Source of the DNA: Candidatus Omnitrophota bacterium
GTDB lineage: Bacteria; Omnitrophota; Omnitrophia; Omnitrophales; Aquincolibacteriaceae
Direction of reading: 5' to 3'
Assembly (NCBI GenBank): GCA_016196555.1
Contig: JACPXL010000018.1
Coordinates: 1-46,149, forward strand
Length of the DNA stretch: 46,149 nucleotides
A program made the position numbers and the translations under genes. This document shows, piece by piece, positions 8,192-15,393 of this stretch. The notes beneath the pieces are model-generated. The model did not search any database. It was not told where the DNA came from and saw only the letters and a program-made list of their open reading frames with translations. The first letter of the stretch is position 1; each line of letters opens with the position of its first letter.

Positions 8192-9075
8192 AAGCGCCCT
8201 TTCAGCTTTACGGAATTTTCGGTTATCCCTTAGGCCATACCCTTTCTCCCGCCATGCAGGAAGCTGCTTTCGAAGCGGCGGGAATCAAAGCTTATTATCT
8301 TGTTTTGGAATTCGACAGCCCTCACTTCCATAAATTGATGGCGCGCGCAAGTGACAAGCTTCTTCTCGACGGGTTTAATATCACCGTTCCCTATAAAAGA
8401 GTCATTCAGAAATACATTCGCCGGATTTCTCCAGAGGCAAAAATAATCGGAGCGGTGAATACGGTTTATCGGTCCGACGGTCAATGGGCAGGAACCAATA
8501 CGGATGTTTATGGTTTTCTTACTTCGCTTGTCAAAGATGGAAAATTCAATCCGAAAAAGAAAACTGCGCTTATTCTCGGAAGCGGGGGAAGCGCACGTGC
8601 GGTTGTCTACGGATTGGCTAAAAGCGGTGCGCGCCAGATCCGAATTGCTGCGCGTAGGCCTTCACGGGCGCGGAAAATCGTTTCCGATTTCAAAAAGGTA
8701 TTTCGAAAGACGGAATTTAATGTGTTTTCGCTAAATCGAAATGATTTAAAAAAAGGGCTCACAAATGCCGATCTTGTAGTGAACACAACGTCGGTAGGTC
8801 TGCGTCCTGGGGACAAGTCATTGATTCCGGTCTCGATGATTCCTTCGGCTGGACGGGCCAAAAGGATTTTGTTTTTTGACCTTGTGTATCATTGGCCTCA
8901 AGGGACGGCGTTTTTAAAAAATGCCCGGCGCAAAGGCCAGCCGGCTTTGGGAGGCCTGGGCATGCTTCTTCATCAGGGAGCCAAAGCGTTTGAACGCTGG
9001 ACCGGCAAACCAGCCCCAGTTTCTGTGATGAAAAAAGTTTTGGAAGAGTCACTTAAAAAGAGGAAAGCTAAGTAA
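8188..9075 (+). CDS. aroE: Shikimate dehydrogenase
   Basis: This enzyme reduces 3-dehydroshikimate to shikimate with NADPH. The 295-residue protein has the shikimate-binding LGHTLSPAMQ segment, the catalytic Lys70 in NITVPYK and Asp106 in GTNTDVYGF. The nucleotide-binding GSGGSARA (131-138) is followed by an AARRPSRA segment whose arginines favour NADPH. NTTSVGL and GGLGMLLHQG are also present. The start is GTG in a GTGA overlap with leuA, and I see no better start. It opens the aromatic block (aroE, then aroC-aroK-aroB) interrupted by the prepilin peptidase gene. Confidence 0.95.
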   Translation: MKAPFQLYGIFGYPLGHTLSPAMQEAAFEAAGIKAYYLVLEFDSPHFHKLMARASDKLLLDGFNITVPYKRVIQKYIRRISPEAKIIGAVNTVYRSDGQWAGTNTDVYGFLTSLVKDGKFNPKKKTALILGSGGSARAVVYGLAKSGARQIRIAARRPSRARKIVSDFKKVFRKTEFNVFSLNRNDLKKGLTNADLVVNTTSVGLRPGDKSLIPVSMIPSAGRAKRILFFDLVYHWPQGTAFLKNARRKGQPALGGLGMLLHQGAKAFERWTGKPAPVSVMKKVLEESLKKRKAK

Positions 9076-9860
9076 TGGATATTTTTACGAATTTTGCGGC
9101 TTTTGTTTTCGGGCTTATCTTCGGAAGTTTTCTGAATGTATGCATTCACCGCATGCCTCAGGAACAATCCATCGTAAGTCCCGGGTCGCATTGTCCGCAT
9201 TGCAAAACGCCGATCGCCATCACGGACAATATTCCGCTTCTCAGTTTTATTTTTCTCGGCGGCAAATGCCGGCATTGCCGCAAAGCAATTTCTTTCCGGT
9301 ATTTTCTTGTGGAACTGGCTTCCGCAATGCTGTGGCTTTCCGTGTGGATGATGTTTGGGCTCAGTATCCCATTTTTTGCTACGGTTTTTTTATTTTCCGT
9401 ATTGATTGTAATTTCAGTGAGTGATCTTGAAACGGGCCTAATTCCGGACCAGCTGACTCTTCCGGGCATTGTGATCGGGCTTCTCTTTGCCTTTTTTTAT
9501 CCTCCCATGTTAGGGGCTCCTCACTGGAAGGGTGCTTTGATTCAGTCGGCCTTTGGAATTTTGGCAGGCGGAGGAAGTCTTCTTTTAGTCGGTTTGTTGG
9601 GCAATGTTCTTTTTCGCAAGGAGACCATGGGCGGGGGCGATATTAAATTGATGGCGATGCTCGGCGCTTTTCTTGGAGTCAAAAAAGTTTTTCTGGTTTT
9701 ATTCTTCGGGCCGTTTGTGGCATTGCCTTATGCCCTCTACGCCAAAATTGGCAAGAAGGCGGAGACGATTCCTTTCGGGCCTTTTCTGGCTATTGCCGGG
9801 GCCTGGATATTTCTTTACGGCGATACAATTGCCAAACACTTTTCGCTTTTTAACTGGTAA
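9075..9860 (+). CDS. pilD: Type IV prepilin peptidase / leader peptidase
   Basis: This integral inner-membrane aspartyl protease (family A24) cleaves prepilin and pseudopilin leaders and often N-methylates the new N-terminus. The 261-residue protein has an N-terminal hydrophobic segment with GSFLNVCIHRMP. A cytoplasmic loop follows with two cysteine pairs, C40/C43 and C65/C68 (CPHC, CRHC). The catalytic aspartates are D117 in SDLETGLIPD and D189 in GGGDIKL. About seven to eight hydrophobic segments are visible. The ATG overlaps the aroE stop by one base (TAATG). No pilin gene is in the window, but dprA downstream suggests that type IV pili could serve DNA uptake. Confidence 0.93.
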   Translation: MDIFTNFAAFVFGLIFGSFLNVCIHRMPQEQSIVSPGSHCPHCKTPIAITDNIPLLSFIFLGGKCRHCRKAISFRYFLVELASAMLWLSVWMMFGLSIPFFATVFLFSVLIVISVSDLETGLIPDQLTLPGIVIGLLFAFFYPPMLGAPHWKGALIQSAFGILAGGGSLLLVGLLGNVLFRKETMGGGDIKLMAMLGAFLGVKKVFLVLFFGPFVALPYALYAKIGKKAETIPFGPFLAIAGAWIFLYGDTIAKHFSLFNW

Positions 9861-9871
9861 AATACGCGCTT

Positions 9872-9937
9872 GTCATCCTGAGATTCTTCGCACCAAAGGT
9901 GCAGTCCCTGTGGGACGGCCTTTAGCCTTAGAATGAC
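9872..9937 (+). repeat. Dispersed palindromic repeat, inverted shorter copy
   Basis: The 66-bp element has ends GTCATCCTGAG and CTTAGAATGAC. Positions 9889-9920 are the exact reverse complement of 12875-12906 (32 nt), so this copy is inserted in the opposite orientation. Internal hairpins CACC/GGTG and GTCCC/GGGAC are present. It sits between pilD and the aroC ribosome site. Confidence 0.85.
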
Positions 9938-9952
9938 GGCGAAGGAGAAATA

Positions 9953-11074
9953 ATGCTGCGATATATTACAACGGGGGAATCGCATGGTAAGCACATGGCG
10001 GCCATTCTGGAAGGCATGCCAAGCGGCCTTCATGTCGATTTGGGCTACATTAATGAAGAACTTCACCGCCGACAGCAGGGCTATGGCCGCGGCGGAAGAC
10101 AGAAAATTGAAAAAGACAATGTAGAGATTCTTGGCGGCGTGATTAAAGGAATTTCTACCGGCGCCCCAATCGGTTTTTTGCTGATCAATAAAGATTTCAA
10201 AATTGATGAAATGCCGGACCTTTACCGGCCGCGACCGGGGCATGCGGACTTTGCCGGCTCTTTAAAATATCATCAGAGCATACGCGCCGTACTGGAACGG
10301 GCCAGCGCCCGCGAAACTGCGATGAGAGTTGCGGTCGGGGCCTTGTGCAAACTTTTTCTTAGAGAATTCAAAATCGAAATTGCCAGCCATGTTCTTCAGA
10401 TTGGAAAGGCAAGAATTCAAGAAGACGAAAGTTTGACTCTGGACAAGATCCGCAAAAAAACCGCCCAGTCCCAAGTGAATTGTATTTCTCCGGAAACCGA
10501 GAAGGCCATGATTGCCGCGATTGATGAAGCCAGGCGGAACAAAGATTCCGTAGGCGGACAATATGAAGTGCGCGTGAGCGGAGTGCCGGTTGGATTGGGT
10601 TCTTATGTTCATTTCGAACGTAAACTTGACGGGCGTCTTGCAAATCTTTTGATGGGAATGCAATCCGTGAAAGCTGTGGAAATTGGATACGGGACCAAAC
10701 TTGCCGGACTTTCGGGATCACAATCTCACGATGAAATTTTTCATGACGCGAAGCGCGGCTATTATCACGGGACAAACCGGGCCGGCGGAATCGAAGGCGG
10801 AATGAGCAATGGGGAGGACATTATTGTCCGAGCCACCATGAAACCCATTTCAACGCTTGCTCAGCCGCTCGCTTCGGTCAACATGGCAACCAAACAGGCG
10901 GAAAAAGCAGATTTTGAACGTTCCGATGTTTGTGCTGTGCCGGCCGGCAGTGTGATCGGCGAGTCTCTCGTCGCTTATGGGATTGCGGACGCCTTCCTGG
11001 AAAAATTCGGCGGCGATGCGGTCATAGAAATCAGAAGGAATTTCGAAGGCTATTTGAAACAAATCCATGCCTAA
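9953..11074 (+). CDS. aroC: Chorismate synthase
   Basis: This enzyme converts 5-enolpyruvylshikimate-3-phosphate to chorismate using reduced FMN. The 373-residue length is usual for bacteria. Family signatures are visible: GESHGKHMAAILEGMPSG at the N-terminus, RRQQGYGRGGRQKIE, RPGHADFAGSLKY, RASARETAMRVAVGA and the C-terminal AGGIEGGMSNGEDI. The ATG has AAGGAG 8 nt upstream, just beyond a palindromic repeat. The 3' end overlaps aroK by 8 nt. aroA (EPSP synthase) and aroD/aroQ are not in the window. Confidence 0.97.
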   Translation: MLRYITTGESHGKHMAAILEGMPSGLHVDLGYINEELHRRQQGYGRGGRQKIEKDNVEILGGVIKGISTGAPIGFLLINKDFKIDEMPDLYRPRPGHADFAGSLKYHQSIRAVLERASARETAMRVAVGALCKLFLREFKIEIASHVLQIGKARIQEDESLTLDKIRKKTAQSQVNCISPETEKAMIAAIDEARRNKDSVGGQYEVRVSGVPVGLGSYVHFERKLDGRLANLLMGMQSVKAVEIGYGTKLAGLSGSQSHDEIFHDAKRGYYHGTNRAGGIEGGMSNGEDIIVRATMKPISTLAQPLASVNMATKQAEKADFERSDVCAVPAGSVIGESLVAYGIADAFLEKFGGDAVIEIRRNFEGYLKQIHA

Positions 11075-11582
11075 TATTTACCTTGTCGGCATGATGGGAT
11101 CCGGAAAAAGCGTGACGGGAAAACAGCTTGCCCGCCTTCTGCGCACCAATTTTGTGGATCTCGATGATTACATCGAAAAGAAAAATTGTGCGTCCATCGC
11201 AGAGATTTTTGAAAAAAAGGGCGAATCGTTTTTTCGTGACGAAGAGACCTCGGTCCTGAAAGAAGTTTCCCAAAAAGAAAATCAGGTGATTGCCACCGGC
11301 GGCGGTCTGGTATTGAAATCCGAACATCGCATTCTCATGCATGAAAACGGTACGGTGGTTTATCTTGAAACCACTCTCCCAACCCTGATCGACCGGCTTC
11401 GCGGCAAAAAAGACCGGCCCCTGCTTAAAGGCGGGAAATTCGAAGAAATGGTCGCCCGGATTTTTCTGGAACGAAAAAGTCTTTACGAAAAGGTCTGTGA
11501 TTTTTCCGTGACCACGGACGGAGAAACTGCAGAATCGGTCGCCAAAAAAATTTTTGAAGTGCTGGAGAAAACCCGTTCATGA
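11067..11582 (+). CDS. aroK: Shikimate kinase
   Basis: This enzyme phosphorylates shikimate at the 3-hydroxyl with ATP. The 171-residue NMP-kinase fold has Walker A GMMGSGKS at 8-15, the shikimate-binding DLDDYIE, FRDEE and ATGGG segments, and the LID region with RPLL. The gene is translationally nested between aroC (8-nt overlap) and aroB (ATGA overlap), a common aroCKB arrangement. Confidence 0.95.
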   Translation: MPNIYLVGMMGSGKSVTGKQLARLLRTNFVDLDDYIEKKNCASIAEIFEKKGESFFRDEETSVLKEVSQKENQVIATGGGLVLKSEHRILMHENGTVVYLETTLPTLIDRLRGKKDRPLLKGGKFEEMVARIFLERKSLYEKVCDFSVTTDGETAESVAKKIFEVLEKTRS

Positions 11583-12676
11583 AATCAATTTCAGTTAAAA
11601 GTCGTCATCAAGATTACCGCATTGTCGTAGGGCAGGGACTTTTGAAAAAAACCGGAAGTCTGTTGAAAGCCTTGGGCCTGCGCGGAAAAGTTTTTATCGT
11701 CAGCCAATCCCGCGTGGCGCAGCTTTACGCCGGTCCCGTCAAAAAGTCTCTTCGCCAAAACGGTTTTGCGGTGGCCGAGCATAATCTGCCCGATGGCGAA
11801 GAAGCTAAATCAGAAAAAGAACTTTTTCAAACCTATCATGATTTGCTCGATAAAGATTTTGAGCGCCGCGATATTGTGCTGGCTTTAGGCGGCGGAGTCG
11901 TGGGCGATCTGGCAGGATTTGCCGCTTCCACTTTTTTAAGAGGCGTTCCGTTTGTGAATATCGGAACAACGCTTCTTGCCCAGGTCGATAGTTCAATCGG
12001 CGGCAAGACCGGCATTAATCTCGGTCAGGGAAAAAATCTTGTCGGTGCCTTTTATCCTTCCCGGCTTGTGATTTCTGATACAGAAGTTCTAAAAACCCTT
12101 CCGGACCGCGACCTTCATGCCTCGCTGGCTGAAGTGGTGAAATACGGTGTGATTCGGGACCTCAAACTTTTTAGTCTGATCGAAAAAAAGACCGAAGACA
12201 TTCTGGCCAAAGAAAGCAGCATTCTCGAAAAACTGGTGCTGGCTTCAGCCCGCATCAAAGCGGGAGTGGTCAGCCGTGATGAATTCGAGACCCAAGGGGA
12301 GAGAATGATTTTAAATTTCGGGCATACCTTTGCTCACGCCTTCGAACAAACTTTAAATTACCGGAAATTAATGCACGGAGAAGCCGTTGCCATTGGTATG
12401 GTTTGCGCGGCGCGGCTCGCCAATCGCCTGAAGCTTTTTCCTTTTTCCGAAACCAGCCGTTTGGTCAGAGTTTTGGAAAATTTACATCTTCCGGTTTCTC
12501 TTTCCGGCCTTGATTTGGATCGCCAGGATATTCTTTCCGGCATGCTGCACGATAAGAAAAAACGGGCCGGAAAATTGCGTTTTGTCCTTCCGACTAAAAT
12601 TGGCCGGGTCATTATCCGGGAAAATATTCCGTCCAAACTCCTCAAAGAAGTCGTTGACGAATCCCTGGGGAAGTGA
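11579..12676 (+). CDS. aroB: 3-dehydroquinate synthase
   Basis: This enzyme cyclises DAHP to 3-dehydroquinate using NAD+ and a divalent metal. The 365-residue protein has the NAD-binding ALGGGVVGDLAGFAAS motif, the substrate-binding TTLLAQVDSSIGGKTGIN block, the EVVKYG metal-ligand segment, and the histidine ligands in NFGHTFAHAFEQ and MHGEAVAIGM. The start overlaps aroK by 4 nt (ATGA). After its TGA comes a 346-nt stretch that holds a possible 36-codon gene, a repeat and an inverted-repeat operator candidate. Confidence 0.96.
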   Translation: MKSISVKSRHQDYRIVVGQGLLKKTGSLLKALGLRGKVFIVSQSRVAQLYAGPVKKSLRQNGFAVAEHNLPDGEEAKSEKELFQTYHDLLDKDFERRDIVLALGGGVVGDLAGFAASTFLRGVPFVNIGTTLLAQVDSSIGGKTGINLGQGKNLVGAFYPSRLVISDTEVLKTLPDRDLHASLAEVVKYGVIRDLKLFSLIEKKTEDILAKESSILEKLVLASARIKAGVVSRDEFETQGERMILNFGHTFAHAFEQTLNYRKLMHGEAVAIGMVCAARLANRLKLFPFSETSRLVRVLENLHLPVSLSGLDLDRQDILSGMLHDKKKRAGKLRFVLPTKIGRVIIRENIPSKLLKEVVDESLGK

Positions 12677-12691
12677 TAAAAAGTTACCCTT

Positions 12692-12802
12692 ATGAAACGT
12701 GATTTTTTTGTTTTCACCATCGGAATTGTTCTTGGTTATGCTCTCGTCCAGGGTGTGGCGTTTGTTCATCACAATTATCTCTGGGCGATTTTTTATCATT
12801 GA
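12692..12802 (+). CDS. Possible small membrane peptide (36 aa)
   Basis: A short open frame starts with ATG 15 nt after the aroB stop and ends in TGA. It encodes 36 residues: a basic start (MKRD), one hydrophobic stretch (about 5-28, FFVFTIGIVLGYALV onward) and a His/aromatic tail. That is the layout of a single-span small membrane protein. The ribosome site is weak, so expression is uncertain. I do not recognise it as a known family. Confidence 0.35.
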   Translation: MKRDFFVFTIGIVLGYALVQGVAFVHHNYLWAIFYH

Positions 12803-12852
12803 TTAAACCTTCCTAACTTTTCCACTCATTCCCGATCAATTTTCTTTGTCCC

Positions 12853-12961
12853 GTCATCCGGAGGCCGTAGCTTAGGCCGTCCCACAGGGACTGCACCTTT
12901 GGTGCGAAGGATCTAGATCCTTCACTCAGCGAAGCAGTCCTTTAGGGTCGTTCGGGATGAC
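12853..12961 (+). repeat. Dispersed palindromic repeat, long copy
   Basis: The 109-bp element has ends GTCATCCGGAGG and GGGATGAC. It shares a 31-nt identical core with 6541-6571, and 32 nt with the inverted copy at 9889-9920. Its right part (AGCAGTCCTTTAGGGTCGTT) parallels the element ending at 43586. It contains several nested hairpins, among them CACC/GGTG and GGATCTAGATCC. It separates the aro block from dprA. Confidence 0.85.
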
Positions 12962-12970
12962 AGGAAATCT

Positions 12971-13000
12971 ATATGATTTTTAATCATATGATGATATGAT
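12971..13000 (+). promoter_or_regulatory. Inverted and direct repeat upstream of dprA, operator candidate
   Basis: A perfect 7-bp inverted repeat ATATGAT-N5-ATCATAT (12971-12989) is followed by another ATATGAT at 12994-13000. It lies 22-52 nt before the dprA start. The spacing suits a repressor or activator site, or a small AT hairpin near the transcript start. No well-formed -35 is visible, so the promoter itself is unassigned. Confidence 0.35.
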
Positions 13001-13022
13001 AATTCACAATTTTTAGGAAAAT

Positions 13023-14123
13023 ATGCCTGATCTTATCGAAGAAGAACTGAAAGCTTTGATTACTCTCAGCCGCTATGGAGGGGGAAGGAGAAATATTTCC
13101 CGTATCCAGGAAGGGATATTGCCTTCGGAAATCCTTAAAATGAATCAATCGGAATCCCTTTTTGAGGAGTCTTCCGGCTTTAATGCTGAGAGAGAAATCG
13201 AATTATGTCAGAAAAAAGGCATACGGTTTTTGACTTGGTTTGACCCCGATTATCCGGCACTTCTCAGGGAAATTGCGGACCCTCCGCTGGTTCTTTATAT
13301 GATGGGAAATCTGTTCGAAAGTGATGAAGCCGCGGTGGCCATTGTGGGTTCCCGCCATCCCAGTTTTTATGGAATTTCTCAGGCGCGAAAATTTTCCCGC
13401 GAGCTTGCCCGGCAGGGACTCACGATTCTTTCCGGATTTGCACGCGGGATTGATCACGAAGCCCATGCGGGTGCGATGGAAATTCCTTATGGTCGCACCA
13501 TCGCCGTACTGGGTTCGGGAATGGACGTGATTTATCCCAAAGAGCATGGAAAACTTTTTGATCAAATCAAAGAACGGGGAGCCATTCTCACAGAATATGC
13601 GCTGGGGACAAGTCCTCTGGCGCAAAATTTTCCCCGCCGTAATCGCATTATCAGCGGACTTTCCCTCGGGGTTTTGGTGGTCGAAGCCCATTTGAGGAGC
13701 GGATCTTTGATTACCGCGCATGAAGCCTTGGAACATGGAAGAGAAGTTTTTGCCATTCCGGGGCCGGTGGATCAATTGACTTCGCGCGGGACACACCGGT
13801 TAATTAAACAAGGCGCGGCCCTGGTAGAAAACTCTTCGGAAATTCTGGAAGAACTTGCCGAGAGGCTTTGGCCTATTCTCGGTTCCTATCAAAAATCCAT
13901 AGAAGAAACAATCGAAAAAAAGGAAAAGGTAGAAATTTCTCAGACGGAAGAAAGTGATGAAGAAAAAATCATTTTACAATCCCTCATGCAAAAACCTTTA
14001 CCTTATGAAGAGATTTTAAGCATCAGTCCGGGCCGGCCGGGAACGGCAATGGCTTTGCTCATGAAGCTGGAATTAAAGAAAAAAATCCGCCGGAACCGGG
14101 ACGGATCTTTTGCGGTGGTTTAG
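13023..14123 (+). CDS. dprA: DNA-processing protein A (DprA/Smf)
   Basis: DprA binds incoming single-stranded DNA during natural transformation and loads RecA onto it. The 366-residue protein has an N-terminal helical region and then the Rossmann-like core (about 95-300) with VGSRHPSFYG, LSGFARGIDHEAH, AVLGSGMDVIYP, FPRRNRIISGLS, EAHLRSGSLITA and IPGPVDQLTSRGTHRLI. A C-terminal winged-helix-like domain follows (about 315-366). The start is ATG with AGGAAA 6 nt upstream. In many bacteria dprA precedes topA; here two small genes lie between them. Confidence 0.95.
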   Translation: MPDLIEEELKALITLSRYGGGRRNISRIQEGILPSEILKMNQSESLFEESSGFNAEREIELCQKKGIRFLTWFDPDYPALLREIADPPLVLYMMGNLFESDEAAVAIVGSRHPSFYGISQARKFSRELARQGLTILSGFARGIDHEAHAGAMEIPYGRTIAVLGSGMDVIYPKEHGKLFDQIKERGAILTEYALGTSPLAQNFPRRNRIISGLSLGVLVVEAHLRSGSLITAHEALEHGREVFAIPGPVDQLTSRGTHRLIKQGAALVENSSEILEELAERLWPILGSYQKSIEETIEKKEKVEISQTEESDEEKIILQSLMQKPLPYEEILSISPGRPGTAMALLMKLELKKKIRRNRDGSFAVV

Positions 14124-14235
14124 AAGATCGCAATGGGCCTCATTGACCATTAATTTATGGATATTCCTTGCAATTTAAAGCACTCCCTTGTATCCTGCTT
14201 TCGCTAATGCTACCTTTGGCGGCAGGATAAAGTTA

Positions 14236-14264
14236 TTGTCGCAAAAGACGAAATTGATTATAGT
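14236..14264 (+). promoter_or_regulatory. Promoter candidate of the RDD gene
   Basis: TTGTCG (14236-14241, 4 of 6 consensus) and TATAGT (14259-14264, 5 of 6) are separated by 17 nt. The predicted start is near 14271, giving a leader of about 33 nt. Nothing else is recognisable in the 180-nt gap after dprA. Confidence 0.5.
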
Positions 14265-14303
14265 GTTTCGCATTCAATCCCTAATTAAGGAAAGGAGTTA
14301 TTT

Positions 14304-14720
14304 ATGCAAGAATCTATTTCAGGTGGCTTTTCAGGAGGCGCCGCGGCGCCAAAGGGAAGGCGCTTTGCCTCAGGTTTGATCGATCTTTTTATTATTCCCA
14401 TTTTATTGGGGATTGTGATCGGGGTTGTCTTGTTGAATGTTCCCGAAGGTATTCGAAATGTCCTGCTTATCCTGGTAAATATTGGCTGGCTGATTTTCCG
14501 AGATATGGTGTATTCTCCGGGCCGCCATATGGTTGGCCTCAAGCTTGTAAGTTTGAACGGGCAAAAAGTGACCATTACCCAGGCCTTTCTTCGAAATGTG
14601 CTCATTGTCGTTCCCTTCGTGCTGGTGATTGGTTATCTAGTGGAAATCATCGCCATTCTTAGTAAAGGGGAAAGAATTGCGGATGGATGGGCCAAGACCC
14701 GGGTCGTATCAGCGACTTGA
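14304..14720 (+). CDS. RDD-family small membrane protein
   Basis: The 138-residue protein has a Gly/Ala-rich cytoplasmic start, then the RDD signature: Arg and Asp in RRFASGLIDLF at about 19-29, and a later Asp in ERIADGWAKTRVV near the C-terminus. Three hydrophobic spans are visible at roughly 28-46, 49-65 and 93-116. GRHMVGLKLVSLNG fits the family consensus between spans 2 and 3. Function is unknown for most RDD proteins; some are linked to ion or osmolyte transport. It has its own ribosome site (AAGGAG, 8 nt upstream), a promoter candidate and a strong terminator, so it is probably monocistronic. Confidence 0.8.
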   Translation: MQESISGGFSGGAAAPKGRRFASGLIDLFIIPILLGIVIGVVLLNVPEGIRNVLLILVNIGWLIFRDMVYSPGRHMVGLKLVSLNGQKVTITQAFLRNVLIVVPFVLVIGYLVEIIAILSKGERIADGWAKTRVVSAT

Positions 14721-14738
14721 TATTTCGCTAACTCTATA

Positions 14739-14772
14739 TGCCCCCTTCGGTTAAGAAGGGGGCATTTTTTTT
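14739..14772 (+). terminator. Rho-independent terminator after the RDD gene
   Basis: A perfect 10-bp stem, TGCCCCCTTC / GAAGGGGGCA, with a 6-nt loop is followed by eight T residues (14765-14772). It begins 19 nt after the stop codon. It is the clearest intrinsic terminator in the window. Confidence 0.93.
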
Positions 14773-14854
14773 GTGCATTGCATGTTACGGAAGTCAATGA
14801 TAGGCTTTTAATAGAAGATTGAAGCGGAAAATTCGCGATTGGAGGAAGGTGCTT

Positions 14855-15247
14855 GTGAAGAAAAAGAAAAAAGCCAGCCGAAAATTAAATCATCCGTCCC
14901 GGTCCGCGGCGGAGACTCTCACTTTTTATACCGACCTTTCCCAGCTTAAACGGCAGCTTGAAAAATTATCCGGCAATCAAACCAAACTTGAAGAACGAAT
15001 GCAGGACATGGAAATTCATGTCAATCTTTTAACCCGTTTACTCACAACCCTTTGCATCGAGAAATTCGGTATGCGTGTGGGCGTTCTTAAAAGGCTCATC
15101 AAACGTATTGAAAAGGAAGCTATACGCGATTCCCAAATCCTCCATTTGGAATCCCTCTATAAGCTTCCCCTCCATCCGGAAAAGAAAAGTCAAAATAATC
15201 AAGGTGGAACGTCGGCGAAAAATGATCCTTGGGAAGAAATTTCCTAA
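14855..15247 (+). CDS. Hypothetical lysine-rich coiled-coil protein
   Basis: I do not recognise this protein. I chose GTG at 14855 because GGAGGAAG (14841-14848) lies 6 to 9 nt before it. The frame also stays open upstream to a TTG at 14819, but that codon has no ribosome site. The resulting 130 residues start with a run of Lys/Arg (MKKKKKASRKL), then a heptad-patterned helix at about 28-60 (LSQLKRQLEKLSGNQTKLEE), a second helical part with FGMRVGVLKRLIKRIEKEA, and a polar tail. There is no signal peptide or membrane span, so it is probably cytoplasmic and possibly nucleic-acid-associated. That last point is only inferred from its charge. Confidence 0.6.
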   Translation: MKKKKKASRKLNHPSRSAAETLTFYTDLSQLKRQLEKLSGNQTKLEERMQDMEIHVNLLTRLLTTLCIEKFGMRVGVLKRLIKRIEKEAIRDSQILHLESLYKLPLHPEKKSQNNQGGTSAKNDPWEEIS

Positions 15248-15328
15248 GGCCGATAAAAATTTTCCTGTTTTAACCCCTTTAAGATCCGCAAGTTAGGAAA
15301 TCCGTCAAAACGTCCGATAAACATACCG

Positions 15329-15357
15329 TTTACAAGCTAGAGGGTTTTGACTAAAAT
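15329..15357 (+). promoter_or_regulatory. Promoter candidate of the topA-xerC-waaA run
   Basis: TTTACA (15329-15334, 5 of 6) and TAAAAT (15352-15357, 5 of 6) are separated by exactly 17 nt. The expected start is about 15364, so the leader before the ATG at 15394 is about 30 nt and contains an AGGAGA ribosome site. No other promoter is evident until 30192. Confidence 0.65.
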
Positions 15358-15393
15358 AGGCCCTTCATTTTTTCAGAGTTAGGAGAAAAGAGC

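Noticed and set aside
14124-14235. Terminator hairpin after dprA
   Set aside because: Short imperfect stems (CAATGGGCCTCATTG, CCTGC...GCAGG) are visible but none is followed by a T run.
14819-14854. TTG start at 14819 for the coiled-coil gene
   Set aside because: No ribosome site precedes it, whereas GGAGGAAG stands at proper distance from GTG 14855.
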